Shown: positions 10,960 to 23,161, counted from the first letter of the stretch. The stretch is DNA of 64,000 nucleotides from Laburnicola sp. R22_1 (GCA_014281115.1 JACONQ010000009.1:1-64000); one strand, 5' to 3'. Numbers and translations are program-made. The notes: generated by a model from the letters alone, not told the origin.

Positions 10960-11436
10960 GCTACCACCGCACAACCATAAACAACGGCACGCCTATGCAC
11001 CCCTTGCCTGCGTGACCGCAAGGGGGAGCGCTATCCATCTGTCGAGCCTACGTGCGGCACGTGGCCAAAAGCGTAGCCATCCGTTGCTACGTGTGCCAGC
11101 ATCCCCCAAGACTGTTACGTTGCGAGGGGGTGGTACATTCACCACAGGAGGTGTCCTGCCAAGGCGAGGAACCACCAGAGAAGCGCCACCTAGTATTGCC
11201 TTTGGCTTCCCCTTTGCCTTAAGGGAGTAGGAGCCTGACCCCTACGCCGTCCCCAGGGTTGGGGTGGCGCAGGTGCTCGTCGTTAGTTGGTGCATTGGGG
11301 CTAGGGTGATAGAGTAGGCAGCAGGATAGATAGATCGTATCGCTATCGACGGAATGAAGGTGGAGGGAAAGCATCTGGAAAGGAGGAAATGGTTGGCAGA
11401 GGAAAGGAGTGTGCTTCTGCTACTTCTCTATATAGG
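10960..11436. other. Intergenic, no gene recognised
   Basis: No family signature on either strand. It separates the plus-strand membrane-protein pseudogene from the 3' end of the minus-strand esterase pseudogene. Confidence 0.5.
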
Positions 11437-12430
11437 CTACGCTCCAGGCGAGGACGTGCGACGCTGGTACGTGGCGACGCTTTGCACCGTCTGGTTGGTT
11501 TGCACGCCCCTCACATGCAAGCCTTGCAGGTTCAGCAGGCCCTTGCCCGCCGCCTCCACCACAGCCTTGTACCATACCAATGCCATGCCCTGGTACCCGA
11601 TATCCGTAGGGTGGATCCCATCAGGACCCAGCCCATCCTTACCAACGTTCGGATACATGTCGCCAAGTACAATACGCTACCCTTTGTGGCGTCTCGCCTC
11701 TGCAATGGCGCGGTACTTAGGATTCACAATCGTCCTAATACAGTCGTCGCCCGTGGGATCGGCGTTGGGCAGGAGGGTAGATAGCACAATTGTCACGCAG
11801 TGAATCTGGTCGAAGAGTCTATCCAGGAGTTTGTCCATCCGTCAGTCAATGGAGCCAAGGGGGTATTAGGGAGAATGGCTAAGCACATTGTTTGTTCCCG
11901 CACTACTTTGTTAGCGTTGTGTAGGGGACCACCTATATAAGGTAGGACTTACTTAATCAGCACAAGGTGGGGTTGGAAGCGGAGGTCCTACTTGGCGTGC
12001 ATGGCGACTTGATGCACTAGGGCGCCTAGATAACCTTCGTTTTGCTGTTCGGGTTGTGGCTATCAGCACCATGGTAATGGGGGTGAGGAAGTGTAGATGA
12101 ACGCACCCTGTCCTTTATCTTACCCGAAGATACCATGCCTACCATATTAATGGCTATTCCCGCGTGTTGCAGCATGTGCTGGAGGTACTCGCGGTACCTA
12201 TTTCTATTGCTTAAGCCCTGGCCGTAAGTGATTAATGCACCAAGGGGGAGGATGCGTAAGGGGGATTGGTCGGAACTAACGTGGGATACTATTAAGTCGA
12301 CCTTATAAGCCTTAAGGGTTTGTGGGGTGACTTTCCTTGCAACATGGAGCGTACTCGTCGTTCCCAAAGAGAAAGGGAGTGCGCTCGCCAGAGCTAGCAG
12401 TGTAGCTGTGAGCACTATATGGCTATACAT
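11437..12430 (-). pseudogene. Secreted GDSL/SGNH hydrolase (esterase/lipase-like), broken
   Basis: ATG at 12428-12430 opens MYSHIVLTATLLALASA, a signal peptide. SGNH landmarks follow in order but in different frames. Block I is PLRILPLGALITYG, where active enzymes have G-D-S-[IL]-T-Y-G, so the Ser nucleophile is gone. Then come YREYLQHMLQHAG, NMVGMVSSG, a probable intron (GTAAGA at the SSG point, CTGAT branch, ACAG acceptor near 12080), NEGYLGALVHQVAMHAK and QPHLVLIK (where a GTND block would follow, but a TAG and VLPY are read). The last blocks are VTIVLSTLLPNADP and GPDGIHPTDIGYQGMALVWY with the Asp-x-x-His pair. Several TAG codons and at least one frame change break it. The family hydrolyses ester bonds of lipids or plant-wall acetyl groups; this copy cannot. 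Confidence 0.85.
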
Positions 12431-13317
12431 GCCTGTGTACAATACGATGGATTTGAGAGTGGCAACAACGGTTAATAGGGTTGGGAAGGTCTAGTAACGC
12501 TAGTAGGTGATAGCAAGACTTAGCATTTACGGGTGACCTAGGCGAGAGGATTGGTACCGTACAGACTAGATGCTAGGAAGAGATGAATGGAAAGAGCGCT
12601 TCGACGAAGAACCGCTATAGGTACAACAACGCAAACGTGCTGAGTGTGGATGTTTAGCCGCAAATGTAGCGGTAAAGGCCTTCTTCTACAGCTTAGGTGG
12701 AGAGGCGTTACTAACTTTTTGTAGCACAGATGGCGTTGCTTCTAATGATTGTACGGCGCGCTCGCTACGCCTCCATTCCACCAAACCGAAACGCTTACCA
12801 CGCCTCTACCTAAGGCTTATGCCCCAAAAAGCGCCGACTACGCCCTCCTTAGGCCCTTTATCATTGCACCTTCCATCTTGGATGCATATGCAAACGTGTC
12901 ATCTAGCGAAAAGTCTACCTGCATGTACGCTTTCCCTAGATAAACCACGGGAAATTAGTACAGATACTGTGTTGTACGCCATGCCAGCAATACAAGCGCC
13001 CGAAAAAAAAGAAGAAGAACGAAGAGAGTTGGGGGATTTTAACGTGCCACAGTAGGCTACTATATTTAAACTGTGAGACATACAATGTGCTCCTCAATTT
13101 GGACAATATTTCTTTACTGGATCTAGCGTGTTACTATTTCACTCTTATATAGTAGCTAGTCTTCCCTTAACTTTTCTAGCAATAAGACTCTAACGCCACA
13201 ATATATAGTAATACATAACCGCTTCCTAGTTTTATTACCCGTTACTTAGTTGCAATCGTCATCCTCATCGTTAACAAAGACCACCTATATAACCTACCAT
13301 TTCCCCACGCCCAAACC
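12431..13317. other. No gene recognised
   Basis: Short open frames at 12749-13055 lack any signature. A TATATAA at 13284-13290, about 28 bp before the ATG of the next membrane-protein copy, is a plausible core promoter element matching the TATAAA position at paralogue 1. Confidence 0.45.
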
Positions 13318-14067
13318 ATGTCTTTGGTGGGACTAGACGTTATCTCTACCTCTACACGCTCTATAACGTCTATGGTACTGGTAATTAGACTCGTTCTTAC
13401 AACTCTAGGGTGCCTCCTATGCGCGCTGTTAGCATTTCTACACCTTCGGCTGTGGATACGTAGTAGGCATTTAGCTGCACAACACCAGCATCCTCCACCC
13501 GTGCCCCAAAAAGACCCGCCGCGTACCAGGCCAGCCACCATGCCCAAAGGATCCACAAAGCACGGTGCAGCTCCCCCTACTAGGCCCGTTTACACCTTGT
13601 CGCACCCTCTGCCAAAGAGGGCTAGCCCCATCAAGGCGTGCAACGCATTCACCATCTATCGCAGCATAGAGGCTTTACCCACCGTGCATTCGAACAGGTC
13701 AAGCGTAACAAAGAATTCCGCTCATCCTTCGCTACAGAAACATAGGTACACAGGAAGATTCAGCGTAGACTTAGAGCATGCATAGCCCTAGCCATTACAA
13801 CCGCCACAGGCTACGTTAGGAAGCTTATTGGGACGACAACCTTGGCGCAGCTTAAGCGGCAGCAGCAGCCTCTACTCGCGGTTGAGCTCGTGGTACAGCA
13901 TCGCCGACATAGAAGAGCCAAAGGAGAGCCTTACGTGTGGGACACAGGCAGGCCTAGGGTTAATAATAAGTCTAGTTCAAGCAACTGCAAACCGCTATAC
14001 AACGCCACCAGTCGCGTTTCCGCAGAGGGAAAAGGAGTGGGCTATGGAAGGAACCGACTGGATATAG
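13318..14067 (+). pseudogene. Single-pass membrane protein with PPPVPQKD motif, paralogue 2
   Basis: ATG 13318 opens 155 residues ending FSVDLEHA before TAG 13783-13785, with a second TAG two codons later (13789-13791). The same frame then stays open to TAG 14065-14067. A hydrophobic helix (MVLVIRLVLTTLGCLLCALLAF) is followed by basic residues and HPPPVPQKDPP, matching the copy 3.1 kb upstream. An alternative downstream frame (starting around 13761, containing QQQPLLAVELVVQH) also resembles the first copy (WQQLVLATQLVLNG), so an intron or frameshift near the TAG is possible. The two copies flank the esterase pseudogene and likely arose by local duplication. Function unknown. Confidence 0.68.
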
Positions 14068-14458
14068 GCTAGTTAGTGAGAATGCGGCCAAGAATAATTA
14101 TACGAAAACTTACTAATTATCTTTTACCTTTCGACTTTATAACGTTAAGTGAATTTTCTATCTAGTACTAAGAGTAAATACGTTATATAGTTTTATGTAG
14201 CCTTACTTTTATAAGATGCTGTCGAGCCTAGTGGATATGTTTAAACCTTAAGAGCACTCTCCCACGGCGCTGCTTTTCTGTTTTGCGACGCATTCAGTTG
14301 CTGTTAATAGAGGGTACAAATACACTGCCGCTTTCGCTCCGCTCCTCTCTAGCCCACTTAGAATATTGGGCGATGCTTAGCTTCTCTAAAGACATTGCAA
14401 CCGCTGTTAGAAAGGCCTCTATACAAGTCTCTATTCCTTAGACTATAGCTCCTTGCTC
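14068..14458. other. Intergenic, partly AT-rich
   Basis: AT-rich from 14090 to about 14215, otherwise mixed. No gene recognised. It separates two convergent broken genes. Confidence 0.5.
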
Positions 14459-17400
14459 TCAAGTGAACGCTACCATTAGCGCGTCCAGCTTATCTAGACT
14501 CAGACCTCTAATCCTCTCTCGCATCGACAGGGTCGAAGGCATCCCTCGCTCCCATATAGGTAGGAATCCCTTTGTGCTAGCGCTCGTCCAGCTGGCGATC
14601 CAATACTCCACCGTCTTGTCCCAGCCCAGCATTAGCAGCCCCCTCTTTCTACACGCCTTAATCAGCATTGCCGTCTCCCATGCCTGATTGTATGCGCCCA
14701 CTCGACCAGCGTATCGGTGCGCTTGGTAGACAAGATTAAAGACTGTTCTGGGCGGTTCTTTAAATAGCAAAGCAACCATGCTAGGATCTGCAAACACAGC
14801 TAAAAACCACATTATCTACCCTATTAAGCTTTGCGTGCGGCTTTCTTTTGTAGACGCGATTAATGACTTGTTCGACGGGTAGGGCAGAATCCAATGCGTT
14901 AAGTGGACAAGGTAGAAGAACTCGTCTAGCCACCTGCTCGCCCACTGGTAGCCTAGCTGGCTCTCTACAAACTTGAAGCTCTTCTGCAGAATGAGACAAT
15001 AGGGTCTGCCTCCCCATCCTGCACGCTCTTGCTCGTCGTCCCAGAGAAACAGAAAGTCCAGCAGCTTATCTACTATAGAGAAGCGCATCTTATTCCCTAT
15101 GACTAGGTGTGGCGGCGCAACCGCACCCTCTTCCAGAAACATGCGTTTCATTCCCTTGTAGCAGAACGTCATGTTGCCGTCCTGCCTAAGCGCAGCTGGC
15201 GACAGCTCAGGACGGCTCTTGTGGGCGGCCAGCATCAATGACCACACATCGGCATCGAATTGCTTCAAGCTAAGCGCATGTAGATACTCCAGCCACTTTC
15301 GGAGCAGCTAGGGGTGCTGCTGCATATTGTACTGCCGGTACCAGCCTGTTGTCTGGTTAAACCGGACAAACACGTCCCGCAGGTCCTTAACTGCTCTCCA
15401 CCAGCGCTTATACTCGGCATGCATTAACAAGTTCCTAACGAGCATGTTGTCGCCATGCGGCTGCGCCAGCCGCCTGGTCACCCAGCTGAACTTGGGCAGG
15501 AACCAGCCTATACCGCACCTCTCCAGCGTCTCCTGCATGCCAAGGCCCTCTTTCACGACAAGATCCTGCCCGCGCCTCTGTTCCCAGCGATCCTTATACA
15601 GCAGCGACTCTCTGCATAGTAAGCTGCTGCCGTAGCAAAACCGGAGCGCTCGCAGCGCGATCACCATCACCATGGTCTTGGGAAGCGAGTACGTCCGGGC
15701 GGTATGCGCGAGCGTATGCTCGAACAAAAAACAGTACTTGTTGATTTGTGCGCGGAGAAAGCCGAACAGCTCCTGCGATAGTACGACGTAGTACGGGAGC
15801 GGCGAGCAGACGTCGTCGATGCTGTCGTCGTAGAGATCCCACGCACGCCATTGCTCACAAATCTCATCCATCATGGTGAGAGAAATTCGATGCTCTTCCC
15901 GGATCCCGTACGATCGCCGCTGGTTGTCTCTGAGGTTGGAGAATGCACGGCCTTTGCTGTGGAGGTAGGAGCCCTTGCAGACGTTCTCAGAAAAGGTAGC
16001 ACCCCCACCCTGCTGCTGCAGCGAGCGGATGTAGCCAGGATCCAGCGCCAGATTCTCTACCGCCTCGTTGTCAAACACGTACACCTTGGAGTCGTCAAAC
16101 AGCATCTTGATGTTCGTGTAGAACTGTGAGTACACCAGTCCATCCATGTTCTCCTGCCCACATGGCACCGCGGACAGCGTCTGGCCCATCGTGTCTCTCA
16201 TGGTGGCCCAGGGGTAGGTGGTCACCCGCGGACTCCCTCTAGCCTGTTTGCCGTCTTCCAGCAGCTTCACGCGCGTGCGGGCATAGGACTCCAGGCAGCA
16301 GCGCTTCCAGAGAAAAGTCTCGGCCTCGAACTTGGCTGGGACCACGTCGTACGGGTAGGCATAGTCCTCTAATGTGACCGTCTTGGCAAGGTCTACGTAG
16401 GTGCGATCTTTGCTGTAGAATTGCGGATCAGCAGCTTCTGCCCAGGCCTGTTCCCAGCGTCCGTACGCACCGGTCAAGTCGCCTATCATGTGTGCAAGCT
16501 TGGTGTTCTTTGCATGCACGAATAGGGTAGCGTTGTTAAAGCGATCTAAGCCAGGGTTTTCAGCAATCCGTTTAAGGACGGTAGTCCACAGCGGATCAAG
16601 GTGCTAGTACTGTAGCCTATACGCTAAGAGCTGCTCCCGCGCGCTCTCTTTTCGCTTCGACGTCTCTGCCAACACCGCAGTTACTCCCCTGCTAGCATTG
16701 TCCTCAGAGGCGGGAAGATACGACGCCAGGGTCGAGTCATTCACGGTTTTGCCAATGGCTGGGAGCAGCACAGCATCTAGCCAGAGCTATTGGTCTTGCT
16801 TGCTTAGGTAGGTACTATGCTCGTACTAGCTTTCAAGGTAAAGTTCTAGGAAGAAGACGAATATTAGCAGCGACTTAATGCTGCCTGCAACAGAACCGAA
16901 GCAGTAATAAGGGATCTTGTGCAGCGGCAGGTTCCTTGTCGCTAAGTCGCTGCGACAATTATACGCAGACACTATAAGGCTGAAATATATATCTGCGTCC
17001 AGGTTTAGGATGAGATGCGCTTAAGGGTGCCAGTCAATACTGTTCTAGGCAAACGCTAGGCTGCTGGGAAAGCAGCACACACTATCTATATTAAACCTAA
17101 CCTTAGCAGCACGTCCTTTCCTACTACTGTTGTGGTGCTGTTAGAGGCAGAGGTTGCGGGGCAGCTTCTCGTTAGGCGTGCCAACGTCTTCAGGGAAAGC
17201 GACAGGACTCGTGCCCTCGAACGCAGCCTTCAGGTCTAAGCTCTCAGGCAAACTAGAGGGTTGCATCAGCTTTAGGTTGCTAAGAACATCTAGGAGAGGC
17301 GTTCCCCCATTGTGCACTCCGCGAAGCAGGTACGTAATCTCCTCAAACAATGAGCATGCAGAGTGTACGTCAGGGCGCTAGTAATGTTCCTAGTGGAGTC

Positions 17401-18586
17401 TGTCTGCTGCTGCGTGCTCCTCGTGGGTACAGCCTTGAAAGTTCCGCAGCTGCTTAGCGAGCTTGTAGGCGGTTCGCTCAGTGGGTGGAGTAGGTGGACT
17501 GCCTACTCTAGGTGTCGATTGCGTCGGCGACGCTGCTTGGACAGCGCGTAGGCTAAGCACATTACTGGGGTGGGCGAATAGTAAGGGAGACACGGTGGCT
17601 AGTGTTCCTTGCGCAGCTGGCTGAGTGTTGCTGCTGTTAGACGGCTGTGGCAGGCGAGGTGTGCTATGATTAGTTAATGGGGGTAGTGGTGGAGGGGTGC
17701 TATGGCTGGGAGTCGGCTGCACTAGCTGCGGCGCGTTGCTGCCCTTAGACGCTTGTCTAGATATAGGTTTAACCCAAGAGAGTAGTGTGTTGCTCTGGGC
17801 TAGGAAGGTCTTGCGTTGGCTGCTTAACCGAACCAAAGAGACGCTGCACTGGCTTTGTGGGCTATTTAGAGCCTCTAGAGAAGCGTTAGCAGCTCTTGCT
17901 AGAGTGGGTGTTAATATGTGGCTAACACTGTAAGTGTTTGCAACAAAGAGTTCTTCTATAGTAGCTAAATCCCTAGCAATAGGCGCTGTGGATAATCGCT
18001 GCAGGTTACTGCTCTCGATAGCATAACTCTGGCCTGCTATACTATGAATACTATTGCTGTTTAGTTCTGCATGCCTTTCCATATTCCCTAAGTGCTCTAG
18101 AACTTTATCTGCGCTTGTACGTACTTGCGCAGTTCCAGCCTGCATCTTAAGTAAAATACCAGCAGTCCTTGCATCTCTGTCCTTTATCTGTTGCAGTATA
18201 CATTGTTCATACTCGATACGCTTATTTGTCTGTTTCCTATCGCTCGCGCGGAGTTAACTAATAACTGTCGCGGCCTCTACGTTGTCTACTGCTAGCGATG
18301 CAAGAGGAGATAGTGCTCTATATGCATCCTCGCCTTCTAGTAACTTGTCTGGCTAGATAAGAGGGTTGCGAGGAATGGGAACGTCGGCGCTAAGTCGAAG
18401 ACCGAGGTCTGGGTAGGTGGTAGTTAGAGCGCCTAAGAGTGCAGGTTCGTAGTGGATAAAGTTAGGGCGAGCTATATGCTGGAAAGAGCGGTTCTTTCTA
18501 CGCAAGTATTCTTTGTAATTGCGTCTCCGCTTTGCCTCAGCCTTGGCTTTGGCCGTAAGATACTTCTTTGGTCTTCCTCCTGGCAT
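14459..18586 (-). pseudogene. Very large reading frame (~1,375 codons) with about a dozen stops, unknown function
   Basis: From ATG 18584-18586 to TGA 14459-14461 one minus-strand frame reads coherently for 4,128 bases with no indel. Only stop codons interrupt it, mostly TAG, e.g. 15308-15310 and 14816-14818. Residues 1-30 are strongly basic with an AT-hook-like GGRPKKY. A helical stretch follows around residues 120-200, then a Ser/Pro/Thr-rich linker around residues 270-340, and a long C-terminal globular part rich in Trp, Tyr and Cys (RRSYGIREEHRISLTMMDE, FLFLWDDEQERAGWGGRP). I do not recognise the family. Size, basic N-terminus, subtelomeric position and RIP lesions suggest a mobile-element or telomere-linked protein, but no terminal repeats or DDE/RT motifs were found. 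Stops fit CAG/TGG-to-TAG decay. Confidence 0.7.
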
Positions 18587-19130
18587 ACTATAAGCTATAG
18601 GGTCACGCTAGAATCGAAAACGCGTCGCGTATTAGAGATTAGGAGGGACTCTTTTCAGCTTAGCGCGTTTAGGCCGGAACTCTTTTTGGCTTAGCCCCAC
18701 ACCTTACCAAATTGGGACCTCACTTCACGACCATACCACCTTTTAACGCAGGTAACTACACGACCACGACCTTAATCAAAAATTAGAAGAGTACGTTTAT
18801 TTCGCATGCCCTTGCTTTATACTTTGCACCTTAGAATAAAAATCTGCGAACTAGGGATTCAGTAGGGGTTCTTCTTGGCTTAGCGCGTTTAGGCCAGAAC
18901 TCTTCTAAGCTTAGCGCCTCCGCTTCGCGCGCCTTACCAAATCGGGACCTTACTTCGCAACCACACCACCTTTCGACGTAGATAACTACACGACCACGAC
19001 CTTAATTGCAAATTGGAAGAGTACGGCCGATTTGCACGCTCCTACTCTTTGTTTTGGCACCTTAAAATAAAAAAATTATTTCTCGAAATTTTCTAACCTT
19101 ACCCGTGTATCGTACCTTCATTATGGCTAA
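18587..19130. repeat. Tandem duplication, two copies of about 220 bp
   Basis: CTTAGCGCGTTTAGGCC at 18659 recurs at 18879. The following GGAACTC, CTTACCAAAT, GGGACCT, GTAACTACACGACCACGACC and GAAGAGTACG strings recur in the same order at the same offset. Copies differ mainly by transitions. No coding content. It borders the start of the large broken frame. Confidence 0.85.
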
Positions 19131-19981
19131 ATAAAAATAGTTAGTTTTAGAATAGTATAAAAGTAGTATACTGTCTTATAGAGCTAACCTATTAAAAATA
19201 GCTAGAATAGTTAAAAGAGCTAGTTAAATTAATACTATTCTAAAATAGTAGATAAGAAAGAAATATAGGGGGCCCTTTTTTATATAGAGGACAGTGTAGG
19301 ATATAGGCCCATGCTAACTACTATGCTAATACTAACTAGGAAAGGCGTAAATAGGAGAAAATAGGATATAAAAGAGAGGTAATAGGGTGTGTTTAGTAGG
19401 GAGGCTAGTAAGTACCATTATAATAATAAAGGCCTACTAAGTCCCCCTATAATCTAAGCTTATACTATACTAAAAAGGATAAAAAATAGCTAAAAATAGC
19501 CCTCTAAAATACTAAAAGATTGCGTTAAAAGCTTATAAAAAGGCTCCTATAAAGCTATAATTATACTTTGTCTATATACAAAATATAGCTATAATATAGC
19601 CTAGGAGATAGCTACGTATATATAGCGTATAGAATATACTATAAGACGTACTATTATATGTAGTATAGTATATTATTAGCGCTATATCTTAATAACTCCT
19701 ACCTTAATAACTTTTACCTTAATAACTTTTACCTTAATAGCACTAATCGCTTAAAAACTAGAAGGGAGATTCGAGGTTATACATAGTAAAAGATAGGGCA
19801 GAACTCGTAATAGGCATACTAGGGATTAAGGTTAAGCGTTTCTAGATAAAGACCTATGAGAAAATATTATTTTAACGTTTCTAATATTACTTTCTACTTT
19901 TTTTTCTCTACTAGAATTCCCTAGTAAATTCGATACAAGGAAGAAGACGAGAATTTAAAAAACCTACTCGTATTTAGTATA
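19131..19981. other. AT-rich RIP-like spacer
   Basis: AT-rich sequence with many short TAGC/CTAT motifs and a triplicate ACCTTAATAACTTTT near 19690-19735. No gene. Confidence 0.6.
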
Positions 19982-21858
19982 ACGTGTTTATAAGCGAGCT
20001 ACAAATATAAGCGAGCTACGAACCTCACTAACTTTCTATCACTAACTTTCTATAACGCGTTACCTATTAACTATAATAGCTTAACTAACACTTATTCGAT
20101 TGCCCTATAGCAAAGCAGATATCTCCCTAGCTATCTTAGCTATTAATTAGAATTAGATCTAGAGCATTAATTGCGCTGCAGCGACGTTTAACGTTTCTAA
20201 AAGCACGCTTTATAGCTAACGCGCTAGAACTACTACATAATATAATTATAAGCCTAAATTAAAGAAGCTTACTAAGCTAGAAGAGGAGGTTATTATTAAG
20301 CATATACTTAACCTAGATTCGCGAGGCTTTGCGCCTACTCTAGGTGCTATATAATATATAGCGAATAAGCTACTTACTAAGCGTAGCGCAGGCCACGTTA
20401 GCGAGCAGTAGTCTAGAAACTTTGTTAAGCGAATAGACAGCCTTATAACGCGATTTAATCGAGCCTACAATTAATAGCAAGCCCTCTATAAGGATCTAAT
20501 AGCTATACAGACCTAGTTTGAGCTAGTAGTACGTATAAAGGCTACCTATGGTATCTGCAATAAGGATATCTTTAACTTTAATAAGACTGGCTTTCTAATA
20601 GGGAAGATATCCTCCCAGCTAGTCATTATAGGCTTAGAGAGACGTAGTTAGCCAAAAGTAATCCAGCTAGGCAATTATGAGTGGGTAACAATAATCTATA
20701 GAATTAACGCTACTAGGTAGGCAATCTCGCCCTTTATTATCTTCGCTAGTAAGTACTACCTCTTGGCCTTATATAAGGGCGACAATATACTAGATAACTA
20801 GACTATTAGTCTTAGCGATAATAGGTAGACTATAAATAAGCTTAGTGTTACCTAGCTATAGCACTTTATTAAGCATATAGTAGAGCGTAGAGTAGGCGCG
20901 CGTTAGCTTCTAATACTTAATAGCCATAAGAGCCACAACTTACTTAAATTCTAGGAGATCTATAGAAAGAATAAGATCTATACCCTATACATGCTACTAT
21001 ATTTGTTACACCTCCTATAGCCACTTAATGTGGGCTACTTCTCGCTGTTAAAGCGGGCGTACAGGCGCTAGGTTAAGGGCCTAATACGCAACTATATTAA
21101 CTATATTACTAAGCTTAAGTTTCTACTAGCCTTTTGTGCCGCCTATAACTAGTTAATTATAAAGGAGAATATCTGCGTAAGCTTTTAAGGCTCTGGGCTA
21201 GTCTTACACAATCTAGAGGCAGTGCTCTTAAAGCTTAATATTAAGCTTCGTACACCGTCGCCAGCGCTAGCGCTAGTAGCCCTACTAGAGGCCCTATAGG
21301 AGTCTGTAACACTAAGCAACGCACGCGAGCTAGACGCTTAGTTAACTCTAGTTTGTAAGCGGATTTAAAGGCATTAGAAATCCTCTCCTACCTTAGTTAT
21401 CTAGTCGCTTAATTAGCTTATAAGAGGCGCTAAGAGAATGACGCATTTAATAGTGCTTATACGCAAGGAGATAGCTACTCTATAAAGGGCAAATGAGGCA
21501 GCTACAACGCGTAAACAGCGTAAAAAAAAGCGGATTTAAAAGCGAGGCACTTTATTAAAGGCAGAGAGAGAGGATATTATTACTTAAAAGGCTGTTAAGC
21601 AGCAACTAGAGGGAGAAATATAGTAAGATAAGGCGCAGTTAGGTGCAAGCCGGCAGGCTTTTGCGCGCTGCAGGCGCTATAGGAAGTCTGGGCACAACTT
21701 ACGCACGTGTAAAAAGGCTTTTATAAATACTACTTAATTTAGGATAGCTATTATATTAATAGAATATTAATGCGTTATAAATTTATATGCTGCAAAAGGC
21801 TTAGAGACTTAGTAGGGTTCGTAGCTCGCTTGTATTTGCAGCTCGCTTATAAACACAT
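19982..21858 (+). mobile_element. Fot1/pogo-type DNA transposon, inactivated (family 1)
   Basis: The 1,877 bp element is flanked by TA on both sides. Its ends are inverted repeats of about 48 bp: the left starts ACGTGTTTATAAGCGAGCT and the right is its complement with ATGTG instead of ACGTG. AAGCGAGCTAC occurs twice inside each end. The plus strand encodes a degraded DDE transposase of the pogo/Fot1 branch of Tc1/mariner: a region reading FNFNKTGFLIG (normally F-D-E), PFIIFASKYY, then HLL-stop-PLNVGYF (normally HLLQPLDVG). Numerous TAG/TAA stops interrupt it and both visible catalytic Asp positions now read Asn. In size and class it resembles the Molly/Pixie elements I recall from Parastagonospora. 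Confidence 0.88.
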
Positions 21859-22484
21859 TAACTATAAGTCTGCCTTAAAATATATAAAAAGAGGTTAAAA
21901 TATTCTTATCCTCTATTTCTTATTTTCTCCCTTTTCTATTACCTATCTACTACTAGCTATGCCCTATCTCCTCTTACCTATTTCCTATCTTCTATTCCCT
22001 ATTATCTATATCTAATTACCTATTATCTATTACCTATCTACTATCTATTATACCCTATCTAGTATTTTCTATATTCTATATTTACTATTTACTATCTTTA
22101 CTTTCTTAAATATAATATTACTATAAAGTGCCGAGATGCTTTAGGGCCGGCCTAAGTAAAGTTATAGCAAGTAAATACTAGAGCCTAAGCGATACAAGTA
22201 GAGTCGTTTTAGTATTGTATATGCCGGGCTCTTATTAGGATTAAAGAAACATACAGTCTAATGCCTTATAAGCGCGTAGGGGCGGGACTCTAAGTTACTA
22301 GGCGTTGTCTAAAACGCATAGCAGAAACGTGCAGATAGAGAATATTAGTGTTAGTTAGTCTTTGTGTGGTTGCGATACTAACTTATAGCAGAATGCATGG
22401 GCCAAAAGTTTAAAGAGGCCATGGTGAAAACTAACAAGATAATATCTTACTAATAATACTTTTTAAGCTAGGTGCGGTCTAGGA
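21859..22484. other. AT-rich spacer grading into unique sequence
   Basis: 21900-22130 is a CTATT-rich low-complexity stretch. From about 22130 the GC content rises and marks the start of the gene island. No gene recognised. Confidence 0.55.
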
Positions 22485-23000
22485 CTAAGGTATGTTACCA
22501 CCTAGGACGTTGGCGCCCAGATAATTCCATACAATCGAAACATCGTACTTAGCCAGCGCGTTAAAATCGCACCTAAGAAGTCCCCTCGCAAAAAGTGCTA
22601 CCTCCTTTTTAGCCTGCTCCTCTAAGATGTAAATCCCGCCCACAGTCTGTTCCTAGTTGATCGCTTTAATCTTCACACCACTAGCGCTGCTGCCATTATC
22701 ACTGGGCTTCACAACTAGTACAAGAGTTCCTTGCATGTCTAGCTTCAAGCAAAGTAGATAAAGATAGTGCCACTCTGGCTCTGCTCGGTGACTGCGATAC
22801 GCCATTTATCATCCATGTCTTAAGGCTTGAGCCCGGGTTTGAATTCTCGAAGTCGGCGTGGCTGATGGTGAGACCCCAGGGTGCTGTCGCGGGCGCCTGC
22901 ATCGCGTTCTGTAGTTTGCTTTCAAGGTGAGCATGAAAACGCCCTACGTGGGTTCTGAAGCTCACAAGTACGTCCGCGTGCTGCAGGAACGGATTCTGCC
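22485..23000 (-). pseudogene. Broken conserved hypothetical fungal gene
   Basis: The minus strand reads QNPFLQHADVLVSFRTHVG... then ISHADFE, then after a +1/-1 shift DMDDKWRIAVTEQSQSGTIF, and after another shift VLVVKPSDNGSSASGVKIKA, EQAKKEVALFARGLL and a stop at 22485-22487. In-frame TAA, TAG and TGA occur between these. The blocks look like one soluble protein of about 160 residues. I believe it belongs to a fungal family of unknown function, but I cannot name a domain. A possible splice acceptor (TTCCCAG) sits just upstream of QNPF, so the first exon may lie beyond 23000. Confidence 0.6.
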
Positions 23001-23045
23001 TGGGAAGAGTTGAGAAAGGAGGAAAGAGAACACGCTCGAGGCAAA

Positions 23046-23087
23046 CAACCTGGGAACCTTGGAACCTTGGAACCTTGGAACCTTAAG
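23046..23087. repeat. 9-bp tandem repeat CTTGGAAC, four copies
   Basis: CCTGGGAACCTTGGAACCTTGGAACCTTGGAACCTTAAGG is a short perfect tandem array between two minus-strand genes. Confidence 0.85.
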
Positions 23088-23161
23088 GTATTCTAGTCAC
23101 ATGCCCAGTTGTCATTGGCAGGGTAATACAGCCGAGGTCGATGCACGCCAAGCCGTCCGCG

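Noticed and set aside
5362..18586. Alternative genetic code or programmed TAG readthrough in the subtelomeric genes
   Set aside because: TAG dominates, but TAA and TGA also occur in-frame, intact genes at 23-35 kb use TAG as a normal stop, and a start codon and transposons show the same CpA/TpG decay. RIP explains all of it.
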